Positions 34,075 to 43,269 of a stretch of DNA of 64,000 bases are shown piece after piece. The stretch comes from Roseiarcus sp036513315. Its GTDB lineage: Bacteria; Pseudomonadota; Alphaproteobacteria; Rhizobiales; Beijerinckiaceae. Position 1 is the first letter of the stretch. Each line of letters begins with the position of its first letter. A model generated the notes under the pieces. It made no database searches. It was not told where the DNA came from and saw only the letters and a program-made list of their open reading frames with translations. The stretch is taken from the NCBI GenBank assembly GCA_036513315.1, contig DATBZF010000060.1:1-64000 (forward strand), given 5' to 3'. The position numbers and the translations under genes are program-made.

Positions 34075-35142
34075 TCAACCCATCCGCGCCATCTGCCGCA
34101 GCGCGACGCGCTGCTGGAGGCGCCGTTGCGCCTGATCGACCACGACGGCGATGATGATCACTAGGCCCTTGATCACCATCTGCCAGAACGAACTGACCCC
34201 CATCATCACCAGGCCGTCCGACAGGATGCCGATGACGAAAGCGCCGACGATGGTGCCGCCGATCGTGCCGCGCCCACCCGACATCGACGTGCCGCCGAGC
34301 ACCGCCGCCGCGATCGCGTTGAGTTCGAAACTCTCGCCTGTCGCCGGATGCGCCGCCATCAGTTCCGACGACACGATGAGCCCGACGATCGCCGCGCAAA
34401 AACCCGAGAACATGTAGACGAATAGCTTGACGCGCGCGACGCGGATGCCGGACAGGCCTGCCGCCCGCTCATTGCCGCCGACCGCGAAAATATGCCGGCC
34501 GATCGGCGTGAAGCGCGCGACATAGGAGGCCGCCAGCGCGACGACGATCAGGATCCAGATCGCCAGCGGCAATCCGAACAGGCGCCCGGCGCCGAGCACG
34601 CCATAGCCTGTCGTGCCGAACTCCTCCTTGCCGACGAGATTGGGGAAGGTCGCGCCGTCCGACGACAGCAGCGCGAGACCGCGCGCGACATAGAGCGTGC
34701 CCAAAGTCGCGATGAACGGCGCGACATTGAGCCTGGTGATCAACAGACCGTTGATCGCCCCGATCAGCAGGCCGACGCCGAGCGTAATCAGGATGATTTC
34801 GACGACATTGAAATAGACGGTATAGCCGATCATCAGATCGAGGCCGTTGAGGATCAGGCCGCCCGCCACCATCGCGCAAAGGCCGACGATCGAACCGACC
34901 GAGAGGTCGATGCCGCCGGTGACGATGACGAATGTCATGCCCATTGCGAGGAAAGCGTTGAGCGCCACATGTTTCGACATCAGGATGAGATTGGCCGCCG
35001 ACAGGAAATTCGGCGCGGCGAAGGAGAAGAAGACGAGCACCGCGAACAAAGCGATGAATGTGCGCAGCTTCATCAGATTGAGTGCGAGCGAGCCGGAGCC
35101 CGCCGCGCTTTGTCCAAGCGATCCTTCCGCCGCGCTCATCAT
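34075..35142 (-). CDS. ribose-type sugar ABC transporter permease
   Basis: 355 aa, RbsC/XylH-like permease with about nine to ten helices. GMTFVIVTGGIDLSVGSIVG is the family hallmark, and AIAAAVLGGTSMSGGRGTIGG is the cytoplasmic coupling motif. It overlaps the ATPase gene by 4 bp. With the ATPase and the periplasmic protein it forms the predicted apiose importer. Confidence 0.92.
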   Translation of the reverse strand: MMSAAEGSLGQSAAGSGSLALNLMKLRTFIALFAVLVFFSFAAPNFLSAANLILMSKHVALNAFLAMGMTFVIVTGGIDLSVGSIVGLCAMVAGGLILNGLDLMIGYTVYFNVVEIILITLGVGLLIGAINGLLITRLNVAPFIATLGTLYVARGLALLSSDGATFPNLVGKEEFGTTGYGVLGAGRLFGLPLAIWILIVVALAASYVARFTPIGRHIFAVGGNERAAGLSGIRVARVKLFVYMFSGFCAAIVGLIVSSELMAAHPATGESFELNAIAAAVLGGTSMSGGRGTIGGTIVGAFVIGILSDGLVMMGVSSFWQMVIKGLVIIIAVVVDQAQRRLQQRVALRQMARMG

Positions 35143-36692
35143 TTTGTCTCCAGCAAGGGCGAGGGGCCCGGACCATGCCCAAGCGCGGAAGCCGCGACCA
35201 GGGATTGCTCGGTCGCTTCCGCGCGTTCGACCAGCGCGGTGACGCGGCCGTTGCTCATCACCGCGATACGGTCGCTGAGCGCCAGGACTTCGCCGAGATC
35301 GGATGTGACGAAGACGATGCCGAGTCCCTGCGCGGCGAGCTTGCGCATGGTGCGGAAAACCTCGGCCTTGGCGCCGACGTCGATGCCGCGGCTGGGCTCG
35401 TCCATCAACAGCACTTTCGGGTCGGTCATCAGCGCCTTGCCGATCACCACTTTCTGCTGATTGCCGCCTGACAGCGAGGCGACCTCCATCGCGGGATCGG
35501 CGACCTTGATCGAGAGGTCGCGAATGGCGCGCCCGATCGCCGTTTGCTCGCGGGCGCTGCTGATGTGGAAGCCGACCAGGAATTTTGACAGGCTCGCCAT
35601 GGTCAGATTGGCGGCGACCGAGAGGATCGCGACGAGTCCCTCGCGCTGTCGATCCTCGGGGATAAGGGCGAGGCCGCGCCGGATCCGGCCCGTCACGTCG
35701 CGTTCCGAGACCGCTTCGCCGTCGATGAAAATCCGCCCCGTCGCATGCGGCCGGCGACCCATGACGCAGTCGAGAAACTCGCTGCGCCCGGCGCCCATCA
35801 GACCGTAGACGCCAAGAATCTCGCCCTTGCGAACCGAAAGCGAGACATGGTCGACCTCATAGCCGCCGGTCAGCCGCGGCAGGCAGATATCCTCGGCGCG
35901 AAACGCCTCGGCGCCGATCGCATGATCCTCGGCCTTGGCGAAATCCTTGGCCGGCGAGCCGATCATCTGCCGCACGATCCAGCCGACATCGACATCGGCC
36001 ATGCGCGCGCGGCCGGTGACGCGGCCGTCGCGCAGCACGGTGATGAAATCGCCGATGCGGATCAGTTCTTCGAGACGGTGGGAGATATAGACGATGGCGA
36101 CGCCGCGCGCCCTCAGATCGGCGATCACGCGGAACAGCACTTCGACCTCGGCGGCGCTGAGCGCGGAGGTCGGTTCGTCGAGGATCAGAATGCGGGCGTC
36201 CTGCGCCACCGCCTTGGCGATTTCGACGAGTTGCTGCTGGCCGATGCGCAAATCCTCGACGAGGGCGCCGGGATCGATTCCGGCCTCGAGCCGCTCGAGG
36301 AATTGAGCGGCGCGGCGCTCCTGCCGGCGATGATCGATGCCGAGCGCGCCCCGCGTCAATTCGCGCGCGGCGAAAATATTCTCGGCGACCGACAAATTGC
36401 CAAACAGGTTGAGTTCCTGGAACACCATGCCAACGCCGCGCGCCCTCGCGGCCGCGGCGTTGGCGAAGCTGACCGGCTCGCCGTCGAGCAGGATGCGGCC
36501 GTGCGTCGGGCTTTCGACGCCGGCGATGATTTTCATCAGCGTCGATTTGCCGGCGCCGTTTTCGCCGACCAGCACATTGACGGCGCCGCGGCGCACGTCG
36601 AAATCGGCCTGTTTGACGGCGACGGTTCCGGAATAGACTTTCGACACGCCTTCGAGGCGCAGCACGACATCGTCGTCGGGCGTCTCGCTCAT
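35139..36692 (-). CDS. ribose-type sugar ABC transporter, duplicated ATP-binding protein
   Basis: 517 aa with two ABC domains (RbsA/MglA type). Domain 1: Walker A GENGAGKST, signature LRIGQQQLVEIAKAVA, Walker B ILILDEPTSAL. Domain 2: a degenerate Walker A (VYGLMGAGRSE), signature LSGGNQQKVVIGKALM, Walker B VLLMDEPSRGID. This asymmetry is normal for the family. Overlaps both neighbours by 4 bp. Confidence 0.92.
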   Translation of the reverse strand: MSETPDDDVVLRLEGVSKVYSGTVAVKQADFDVRRGAVNVLVGENGAGKSTLMKIIAGVESPTHGRILLDGEPVSFANAAAARARGVGMVFQELNLFGNLSVAENIFAARELTRGALGIDHRRQERRAAQFLERLEAGIDPGALVEDLRIGQQQLVEIAKAVAQDARILILDEPTSALSAAEVEVLFRVIADLRARGVAIVYISHRLEELIRIGDFITVLRDGRVTGRARMADVDVGWIVRQMIGSPAKDFAKAEDHAIGAEAFRAEDICLPRLTGGYEVDHVSLSVRKGEILGVYGLMGAGRSEFLDCVMGRRPHATGRIFIDGEAVSERDVTGRIRRGLALIPEDRQREGLVAILSVAANLTMASLSKFLVGFHISSAREQTAIGRAIRDLSIKVADPAMEVASLSGGNQQKVVIGKALMTDPKVLLMDEPSRGIDVGAKAEVFRTMRKLAAQGLGIVFVTSDLGEVLALSDRIAVMSNGRVTALVERAEATEQSLVAASALGHGPGPSPLLETK

Positions 36693-37348
36693 GGCGGCGG
36701 CCCAAGCGTAAGTTCGGCTGGAGTCACCAGCGGCGGCTGATCGCCCGCCTCAACCGTATAGGCGCCCAGCGCCGTCACGTTGCGTCCGACCAGCGAATCG
36801 CGGGGCAGGGCGGAGAGAAAGGCATGGTCGACATATTGGTTGAACGCCTTGCCGAACTGGGCGTAGTCGATCTGGTTCCTGAAATCGTTGAAGGAGACGA
36901 AATCGAGCGCGTCGCGCAATGCCGTGCCGCGCATCGCCGGACCGATCTGGACGATCGCCGCGATCTTGCCATCGCCGTTGTTGTCGACGCTGATCGTCGC
37001 CGCGCGCGAATTCGTCTCCGCCGAGACGATGCGTCCTTCGATTTTGACGACCAGCGTCCAGGGCTCGCTGCCCTCCTTGGCGCGGTAGCCGTATTTCTTG
37101 CCCGCTTCATCAGGATTGGCGCGCGCCAGTTCGGCGACTTCCGCAAACCTGCCGGCCTTGGCCCTGAGATAGGGAATGACTTTCGCATCCCAGATCGCGT
37201 GAACCATCTTTTGCGGATCGAAGCCGCCATCGCCGCCATCGTCGTTGCTGGCGACGCCTTTTTTCGGCGTCGCCACGATCTTGCAGGCGCCGAGCGAAAA
37301 GCCGATCGCCGCGACGCCGACCGCGCGCAAAAGACGTCGTCGGTTCAA
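36689..37348 (-). CDS. DUF2291 family lipoprotein of sugar ABC operon
   Basis: 219 aa. N-terminal signal with twin Arg (MNRRRLLRAVG) and a lipobox SLGAC, so it is likely an exported lipoprotein. DUF2291 proteins occur inside ribose-type ABC operons; their role is unknown. It lies between the binding protein and the ATPase genes. The conserved block LDFVSFNDFRNQIDYAQFG and the final beta-rich part fit the family. Confidence 0.8.
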   Translation of the reverse strand: MNRRRLLRAVGVAAIGFSLGACKIVATPKKGVASNDDGGDGGFDPQKMVHAIWDAKVIPYLRAKAGRFAEVAELARANPDEAGKKYGYRAKEGSEPWTLVVKIEGRIVSAETNSRAATISVDNNGDGKIAAIVQIGPAMRGTALRDALDFVSFNDFRNQIDYAQFGKAFNQYVDHAFLSALPRDSLVGRNVTALGAYTVEAGDQPPLVTPAELTLGPPP

Positions 37349-37410
37349 AATATTCTCCAGCTCGCCCTGCCGGGCGCGGCGCGCCGACCGCGCCGCGCCC
37401 GGTTGCTTGG

Positions 37411-38352
37411 CTATTTCCTGAGGGCGAAGGTTTCAAGCTTGCCGGCGTTGGCGCCATTGATGAGCACGCAATCCATCAATTGCTTTTCCTGCGCCGGCGC
37501 CTTCTTCGACTTGATGTAGGAATCGGCCTGTTCGACCGCCACTTGCGCCTGTTGATAGGCGGGCTGCAGCACGGTCGCCTTGATGCCGCCCGACAGGATC
37601 GAGTCGCGCACATCGTTCGAACCGTCGAAGCCGACCACGATGACGTCCTTGCGATTGGCGGCGGCGAGCGCGGCTATGGCGCCCATCGCCATCGTGTCAT
37701 TGCCCGAGATGACGCCCTTGATGTTGGGATTGGCCTGCAGGATCGTCTCCATCTTGGAATAGGCTTCGGTCTGGCTCCAATTGGCTGATTGCTTGGCGAC
37801 GCTCTTCAGATCGGGATATTCGCCGATCACGTCGTGATAGCCCTTCGACCGAATGCCTGCGTTGGTGTCGGATTCCTTGCCGACGAGTTCGACGTAATTG
37901 CCCTTCTCGCCCATCAGCTTGACGAATTCCTGCGCGCCGAGCTGGGCGCCCTGGTAATTGTTGGAGACGATCTGGGCGACGGCGACGCCGCTGGCGTTGA
38001 TCTCTCGGTCGATCAGGAAGGAGGGGATATTGGCGTCCTTGGCCTTCTTGACGGCGGCGACCGTCGCATCCGCGCCGGCATTGTCGAGAATGATCGCCTT
38101 GGCGCCGCGCGCGATCGCGGTGTCGATCAATTGCGATTGCTTGTTGGCGTCGTCGTCGTGCACCAGCACCAGGGTCTCGTAGCCCAAGGCCTTGGCCTTG
38201 GCTTCGGCGCCCTCCGCCTCGGCTTTGAAGAAGGGATTGTCATGCGAGGGCGTGATGATCGCGATCAAATCCGCCGCGCTCGCGGCATTGGCCGCGCCGA
38301 ACGCCATGAAGCCCGCCAAAGCCGAGCCGATCAGCAATTGTTTCAGTGTCAT
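37411..38352 (-). CDS. ribose-type sugar ABC transporter, periplasmic binding protein
   Basis: 313 aa with a signal peptide (MTLKQLLIGSALAGFMAFG, cleavage after ASAA). RbsB fold: PSHDNPFFKAEAEGA, ARGAKAIILDNAGADA, and GNDTMAMGAIAAL in the hinge/ligand region. It would bind the pathway sugar, predicted D-apiose or a related branched pentose/apionate. Follows apnO by about 80 bp. Confidence 0.9.
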   Translation of the reverse strand: MTLKQLLIGSALAGFMAFGAANAASAADLIAIITPSHDNPFFKAEAEGAEAKAKALGYETLVLVHDDDANKQSQLIDTAIARGAKAIILDNAGADATVAAVKKAKDANIPSFLIDREINASGVAVAQIVSNNYQGAQLGAQEFVKLMGEKGNYVELVGKESDTNAGIRSKGYHDVIGEYPDLKSVAKQSANWSQTEAYSKMETILQANPNIKGVISGNDTMAMGAIAALAAANRKDVIVVGFDGSNDVRDSILSGGIKATVLQPAYQQAQVAVEQADSYIKSKKAPAQEKQLMDCVLINGANAGKLETFALRK

Positions 38353-38432
38353 GTCAGTCCTCCCCTTTTTAGATATCAGGCTGCGCCTGTTTCGGCCGGC
38401 GGGATTGCGCCGGCCGGCGGCGGCGTTCCCGC

Positions 38433-39260
38433 TCAGGTGATGCGGCGAATGCTGTCGGCGATTTCCCGCGGCTCGAAGACTTTCTTCCAGTCCGGCCGCA
38501 TCAGCGCCGGCTTTCCGAAAGCGATCGCCTTGTTGCAGGCGTCCGAGAAGACGCCCTCGACCTCGCCGAAAATAACGGCGCCGAGCACATTCATGTGGCC
38601 GAGAAGAAAGTCGCGCGCAGCCTCTCGCGGAACGCCGCGCGCGATCACTTCGTCCATTGCCTCGCGCATGACTTCGAGCAGCGTCGCGCAGACGGTCTCG
38701 GACAGGCCGGGCTCCAGCAGCGCCATTTGCTCGACGGTGACGCGATGCGAGCGCATCACCGGGGCCCAGATGATTCTGGCGATCTCCTCGCCGAGCGCAT
38801 AGGCGCTCTCCTGGCCCTGCATCAGCGCGTTGACGATATGCTGCTTGGCTGCGAGGCCGCCGAAATGGTCGTTCTTGGCGGCCAGATTGGTCTCGTCGTT
38901 GAAGATCGGCGGATGACAGGGGTGGGTGACGAAATAAGTGAGGTCCGGCCGCACCGGCAGGTGACCGGCGAAAGGCGCCGCCGCATCCAGCGCGACCAAT
39001 ATCGTCCCAGCCTTCAACTGCGCGTTGATGCCGGCGGCGACCTTGCCGATCATCGTGTCAGGCACGGCGAGAACGACGACTTCGGCGCCGGCGAGCGCGT
39101 CATCGGGCGACACGCAATCGAGGCCGAGCCCCCTCTTCAGGCGCTCCCGGCCGGCCGGCGACACTTCGACATGGCGAACCTCGAAGCGCGAACCCCTGAG
39201 GTTGCTGGCGAGGCGATAGCCCATTTTGCCGCCCGCGCCGAACAATGCGATCGCACTCAT
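38433..39260 (-). CDS. apnO: NAD-dependent oxidoreductase; probable D-apionate oxidoisomerase
   Basis: 275 aa. N-terminal Rossmann FGAGGKMGYRLA and a 6PGDH/ketol-acid-type helical C-terminal domain (PHPCHPP-like THPCHPPIFND, MAKLxxx replaced by GHMNVLGAVIFGEV). In apiose degradation ApnO oxidises and rearranges D-apionate to 3-oxo-isoapionate, the substrate of OiaK. First gene of a six-gene minus-strand operon whose promoter region carries the second GntR operator. Name based on fold and context. Confidence 0.78.
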   Translation of the reverse strand: MSAIALFGAGGKMGYRLASNLRGSRFEVRHVEVSPAGRERLKRGLGLDCVSPDDALAGAEVVVLAVPDTMIGKVAAGINAQLKAGTILVALDAAAPFAGHLPVRPDLTYFVTHPCHPPIFNDETNLAAKNDHFGGLAAKQHIVNALMQGQESAYALGEEIARIIWAPVMRSHRVTVEQMALLEPGLSETVCATLLEVMREAMDEVIARGVPREAARDFLLGHMNVLGAVIFGEVEGVFSDACNKAIAFGKPALMRPDWKKVFEPREIADSIRRIT

Positions 39261-39300
39261 CGATTATATCCTCCCGCATTGATTGAGGCTTAAATGAACT

Positions 39301-39320
39301 GGTATGATGAGTCAATCATC
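39301..39320. promoter_or_regulatory. GntR-type operator copy 2 (apnO-importer operon)
   Basis: GGTATGATGAGTCAATCATC, core ATGAT-N6-ATCAT, differing from the copy at 32136-32155 only at the two bases after GAGT. It lies 41 bp upstream of apnO and 114 bp upstream of the divergent carnitine gene. It supports one GntR regulator controlling both apiose operons. Confidence 0.75.
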
Positions 39321-39433
39321 ATGTTGAGCCTACGCGCGATCGCCCTCCGCCGCCGCGCCAGCCGCTCGACGCCTTGCTTGGCGTGTTGGATATAACGTAG
39401 CCTCGGCTTCTCGCCGCGGACGGAAATCCCGAC

Positions 39434-40327
39434 ATGAACCACGAGGTCTTCATCACCTGCGCCGTGACCGGATCGGGCGACACGCTCGGTCGCCATCCCG
39501 GCGTGCCGGTGACCCCGCAGCAGATCGCCGACGCCTCGATCGAGGCGGCCAAGGCGGGCGCGGCGATCGCCCATATTCATGTGCGCGATCCCGAAACCGG
39601 CAAGGCGGCGCGGGGCCTGCATCTTTACCGGCAAGTCGTCGACCGCATCCGCTCTTCCGGCGTCGACGTGGTGATCAACCTCACTGCCGGCATGGGCGGC
39701 GACGTGGTTTTTGGCGCCGGCGAATCGCCGTTGCCGCTCAATGCCGACGGCACCGATATGGTCGGGCCAAGCGAGCGGCTTGCCCATGTCGCAGCGCTTC
39801 TGCCGGAGATTTGCACGCTCGATTGCGGCACGATGAATTTTGCGCTTGGCGATTACGTGATGACCAACACGCCATCGACGCTAAGGGCGATGGCCGCACA
39901 AGTGCAGGCGCTCGGCGTCCGGCCGGAGCTCGAGGTTTTCGACACCGGGCATCTCGTTTTCGTCAAGCAGCTCATCAAGGAAGGGTTGATCGACGACCCC
40001 TGCATGATTCAATTGTGCATGGGCATCGCCTATGGCGCCCCCGACGATCCGCTGACCCTGATGGCGCTCGTCAATCAATTGCCGCCGGGCGCCGTGTTCA
40101 GCGCCTTTTCGATCGGGCGCAATCAACTCCCCTATGCGGCGATGGCCGCCATCGCCGGCGGCAACGTTCGCGTCGGGCTTGAAGACAATCTGTTTCTCGA
40201 TCGCGGCGTCCTCGCCGCCAACGGACAATTGGTCGAGCGCGCCGCGACCATCGTCACGGCGATGGGCGCGAAAGTGCTCGGTCCGGCTGAGGTGCGCCAG
40301 AAGTTGAAGTTGAGGCAGCCGAAATGA
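39434..40327 (+). CDS. beta-keto acid cleavage enzyme (BKACE); probable 3-dehydrocarnitine cleavage
   Basis: 297 aa TIM barrel of the DUF849/BKACE family. Zn-ligand motif AHIHVRDPETG (HxH) and a C-terminal Glu in RVGLEDNLF. BKACE enzymes react a beta-keto acid with acetyl-CoA to give acetoacetate and a new acyl-CoA. Because the next gene is a carnitine dehydrogenase, the substrate is predicted to be 3-dehydrocarnitine, giving betainyl-CoA and acetoacetate. ATG at 39434 (MNHEVFITCAVTG) is the typical start. Confidence 0.9.
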   Translation: MNHEVFITCAVTGSGDTLGRHPGVPVTPQQIADASIEAAKAGAAIAHIHVRDPETGKAARGLHLYRQVVDRIRSSGVDVVINLTAGMGGDVVFGAGESPLPLNADGTDMVGPSERLAHVAALLPEICTLDCGTMNFALGDYVMTNTPSTLRAMAAQVQALGVRPELEVFDTGHLVFVKQLIKEGLIDDPCMIQLCMGIAYGAPDDPLTLMALVNQLPPGAVFSAFSIGRNQLPYAAMAAIAGGNVRVGLEDNLFLDRGVLAANGQLVERAATIVTAMGAKVLGPAEVRQKLKLRQPK

Positions 40328-40337
40328 GGGACTTACA

Positions 40338-41351
40338 ATGACGAAGCCGCGGCGTGTCGGGCTCATCGGCGGCGGCGTCATCGGTGGCGGTTGGGCGGCG
40401 CGGTTTCTCCTCAATGGCCATGACGTCGCGATCTTCGATCCCGATCCCGAGTTGGGGCGCAAACTGGAAGCAGTGATTGGCAATGCGCGCCGCGCGCAAG
40501 CCCGGTTGTTCCCGGACCTGTCGCCGCCAGAGGGCCGGCTGACTATTGTCTCGTCCGTCAGCGACGCGGCGGCCGGCGCCGATTTTATCCAGGAAAGCCT
40601 GCCCGAGCGCGAGGACCTCAAACAATCCGTGCTCGCCGCGATCGATCAGGCGGCGCGGCCGGATGTATTGATCGCCTCCTCGACTTCCGGCCTGTTGCCG
40701 ACACGTCTTCAGTCGGCGATGGCGCGCCCTGAACGCTTCGTTGTCGGCCATCCCTTCAATCCCGTCTATCTGCTGCCGTTGGTGGAAGTGTGCGGCGGCG
40801 AGCGGACCAGCGACGCCGCCAAGCAGGAGGCGATGCAGTTTTATGGCTCGGTCGGCATGCGGCCGCTCCATGTCAGAAAAGAAATCGATGGCTTTGTCGC
40901 CGACCGACTGCTTGAAGCGCTTTGGCGCGAAGCGCTCTGGCTGGTCAAGGACGGCGTGGCGACGACCGAGGAGATAGACGATGCAATCCGCTTCGGCGCG
41001 GGCTTGCGCTGGTCGTTCATGGGCACGTTTCTGATCTATCGGATGGCTGGCGGCGAGGCCGGCATGCGCCATTTCCTCGCGCAATTCGGGCCTGCTTTGA
41101 AACTTCCCTGGACCAAACTGGTCGCGCCGGAGCTCACCGACGAACTCATCGATCGCGTATCCGCGCAATCGGACGATCAAGCCGATGGCGTTTCGGTTCG
41201 CGAGCTTGAAATCCGACGCGACGATTGTCTTGTCGCCGTGCTCTCCGCCCTGCGCGCCCAGGAATTTGCCGCCGGCGCCGTCGTCAAAGAGCACGAACGG
41301 CGCTTGCGCGATGAAGCGGCGTCATCCAAGTCGTCAGCCAGGAATGGCTGA
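40338..41351 (+). CDS. lcdH: L-carnitine dehydrogenase (3-hydroxyacyl-CoA dehydrogenase family)
   Basis: 337 aa. NAD-binding GLIGGGVIGGGWAARFL, the FIQESLPER segment and catalytic His in VGHPFNPVYLLPLVEV are as in carnitine 3-dehydrogenases. C-terminal helical domain contains FGAGLRWSFMG, a signature of this subgroup. It oxidises L-carnitine to 3-dehydrocarnitine. No fused thioesterase domain is present. It begins 10 bp after the BKACE gene, so the two steps are co-expressed. Confidence 0.9.
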   Translation: MTKPRRVGLIGGGVIGGGWAARFLLNGHDVAIFDPDPELGRKLEAVIGNARRAQARLFPDLSPPEGRLTIVSSVSDAAAGADFIQESLPEREDLKQSVLAAIDQAARPDVLIASSTSGLLPTRLQSAMARPERFVVGHPFNPVYLLPLVEVCGGERTSDAAKQEAMQFYGSVGMRPLHVRKEIDGFVADRLLEALWREALWLVKDGVATTEEIDDAIRFGAGLRWSFMGTFLIYRMAGGEAGMRHFLAQFGPALKLPWTKLVAPELTDELIDRVSAQSDDQADGVSVRELEIRRDDCLVAVLSALRAQEFAAGAVVKEHERRLRDEAASSKSSARNG

Positions 41352-41661
41352 TCCGGCGGCGTAACGCCGGGTCGATGTCGCCAATTGAGGCACGGGCTGC
41401 GTAGCGCTCTGGCTTGAGATGATCCGCGAACTCTGCCTTCGATAGCGAAAAAAGCGGTGAGGCCGCCCGTTTTTGTTGCGGAAGCGGTCAGCCCTCGCTT
41501 CCCCGCAGTCGTGCTCGAACTCCGAGAAATCTGATCATGCGCACGTTCTTTGTCCTGAACGTATTGTGCTTTGCAGAACCGCCGCTAATAATGCCCAAGC
41601 CGAAGATCCTTTCGGACTGACGAAATATTCAGGCCGGACCAGCGTTGCAGGAGCAGAGTGC
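41352..41661. other. 310-bp gap before carnitine-locus importer
   Basis: No gene seen. A short stem CCGGCG/CGCCGG follows the lcdH stop directly. At 41454-41474 GCGG-tgagg-CCGC is followed by CCGTTTTT, a weak intrinsic terminator candidate. The remainder is presumably the promoter of the importer operon, with no palindrome that stands out. Confidence 0.4.
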
Positions 41662-43230
41662 ATGACCGACAATCAAATCAAGAGAGATAGCGGATCGGGA
41701 TTGATCGTCGACCGTCGCCAATTGATGGCTGGCGCGGCGGCTCTTGGCCTCGGTTTTGGCATGCGCCCGGCGTTCGCCGATGATGCGCCCAAGAAGGGCG
41801 GCACGTTGAAGCTCGGCATGGAAGGCGGCAGCGCTTCCGACAGTCTGGATCCGCGAACCTATGCCGATTCCATTCCGATTTCCTACGGCTGGCAGATCTG
41901 GAACGGTCTCGTCGAGGTTGACGCCAAAGGCGACGCCGTCGGCGAACTGGCCGAGAGTTTTGAAGCCAAGCCCGGCGCGACCACCTGGATTTTCAACCTT
42001 CGCAAAGGCGTCACCTTCACCTCCGGCAAGACGCTGGACGCCGACGACGTCATCTATTCCCTCAATCTGCACCGCGGCGAAACCAAGTCCGGCGCCAAGG
42101 ATCTTCTCAGCGGCATATCCGATCTGAAGAAGCTCGCGCCGAACCAGGTCGAGATCACGCTGAAAAGCGGCGACGCCGGCCTGCCCTACGTGTTCGCCGA
42201 TTATCACGTCCTGATCGTGCCGAACGGCTTCACCGATTTTTCAAAGCCCGACGGCACCGGCGCCTTTGCGCTCGAAAGCTTCGAGCCGGGCGTGCGGGTC
42301 ATCACCAAGAACAAGGGAAATTACTGGAAGCCGAACCGCGGCAATTTCGACAGCGTCGAGCTTCGCTACATTCCGGACGCTGCGGCGCGCACCCAGGCGC
42401 TGATCTCCGGCCAGATCGACGCCGGCAATCGGCTGGACGCCAAAACGGTCGCCTTCGTCATGAAGGCGCCGACCGTGAACGTCGTCCGCACCAAGGGAAC
42501 CGGCAACCGTTTCGCCTTCGTGGCGCTCTGCGATAGCGATCCCTACACCAGCAACGACATCCGCCTCGCGCTCAAATACGGCATCGATCGCCAGAAAATC
42601 GTCGACACCGTTTACAAGGGTTTCGCGACAGTCGGCAACGACACGACAGTGCCGCCTTCAATGAAATATTTCGCCAAGGACATACCGCAACGCCCCTACG
42701 ATCCCGACAAGGCCGCGTTCTATTTCAAGAAGGCGGGCATGGCGAACGCCAAGATGGAGCTGCAGGTGTCCGAGGGCGCTTTCTCAGGCGCCACCGATTC
42801 CGCCGTGCTCTACCAGGAGGCGATGAAGAAGGCGGGTCTCGACCTGCAGGTCAAGCGCGTCTCGGGCGACGGCTATTGGGACAATGTCTGGCTCAAAGCG
42901 CCGTTCTGCGCGGTCTATTGGGGCGGTCGGCCGACCGCCGACAATCAGCTCTCGCAAACCTTCCTGTCGAGCGCCAATTGGAACGACACGCATTGGAAAC
43001 GCGAGGATTTCGACAAGATCATCATTGGCGCCCGCGCCGAACTGGACGAAGCCAAGCGCACGCAGATGTACGCCGACGCCCAGAAGATGATCGTCGACGA
43101 CGGCGGCATGGTCTGCTTCGCCATTGGCGATTATCTCGACGGCTACGGAAAGAAGGTCATGGGCACCGCGCCCCATCCACATTACGACATGTGCGATCAG
43201 CGCATTGCCGAAAAAGGCTGGTTTGCGTGA
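41662..43230 (+). CDS. peptide/opine-type ABC transporter, substrate-binding protein (SBP family 5)
   Basis: 522 aa. Tat-like signal VDRRQLMAGAAALGLG followed by PAFADDAPKKGGTLKLGMEGG, the usual start of mature DppA-like proteins. Family 5 hallmark blocks include SYGWQIWNGLVEVDAKGD and WIFNLRKGVTF. SD CAGGAGCAG precedes ATG 41662. With dppBC and the fused ATPase it forms a full importer; since it sits among carnitine and demethylation genes it may carry an N-methylated or acylated compound rather than peptides. Confidence 0.9.
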   Translation: MTDNQIKRDSGSGLIVDRRQLMAGAAALGLGFGMRPAFADDAPKKGGTLKLGMEGGSASDSLDPRTYADSIPISYGWQIWNGLVEVDAKGDAVGELAESFEAKPGATTWIFNLRKGVTFTSGKTLDADDVIYSLNLHRGETKSGAKDLLSGISDLKKLAPNQVEITLKSGDAGLPYVFADYHVLIVPNGFTDFSKPDGTGAFALESFEPGVRVITKNKGNYWKPNRGNFDSVELRYIPDAAARTQALISGQIDAGNRLDAKTVAFVMKAPTVNVVRTKGTGNRFAFVALCDSDPYTSNDIRLALKYGIDRQKIVDTVYKGFATVGNDTTVPPSMKYFAKDIPQRPYDPDKAAFYFKKAGMANAKMELQVSEGAFSGATDSAVLYQEAMKKAGLDLQVKRVSGDGYWDNVWLKAPFCAVYWGGRPTADNQLSQTFLSSANWNDTHWKREDFDKIIIGARAELDEAKRTQMYADAQKMIVDDGGMVCFAIGDYLDGYGKKVMGTAPHPHYDMCDQRIAEKGWFA

Positions 43231-43269
43231 ACCTGGCTCCTCCTTCCACGCTGGAATGAAAGGCGACCC

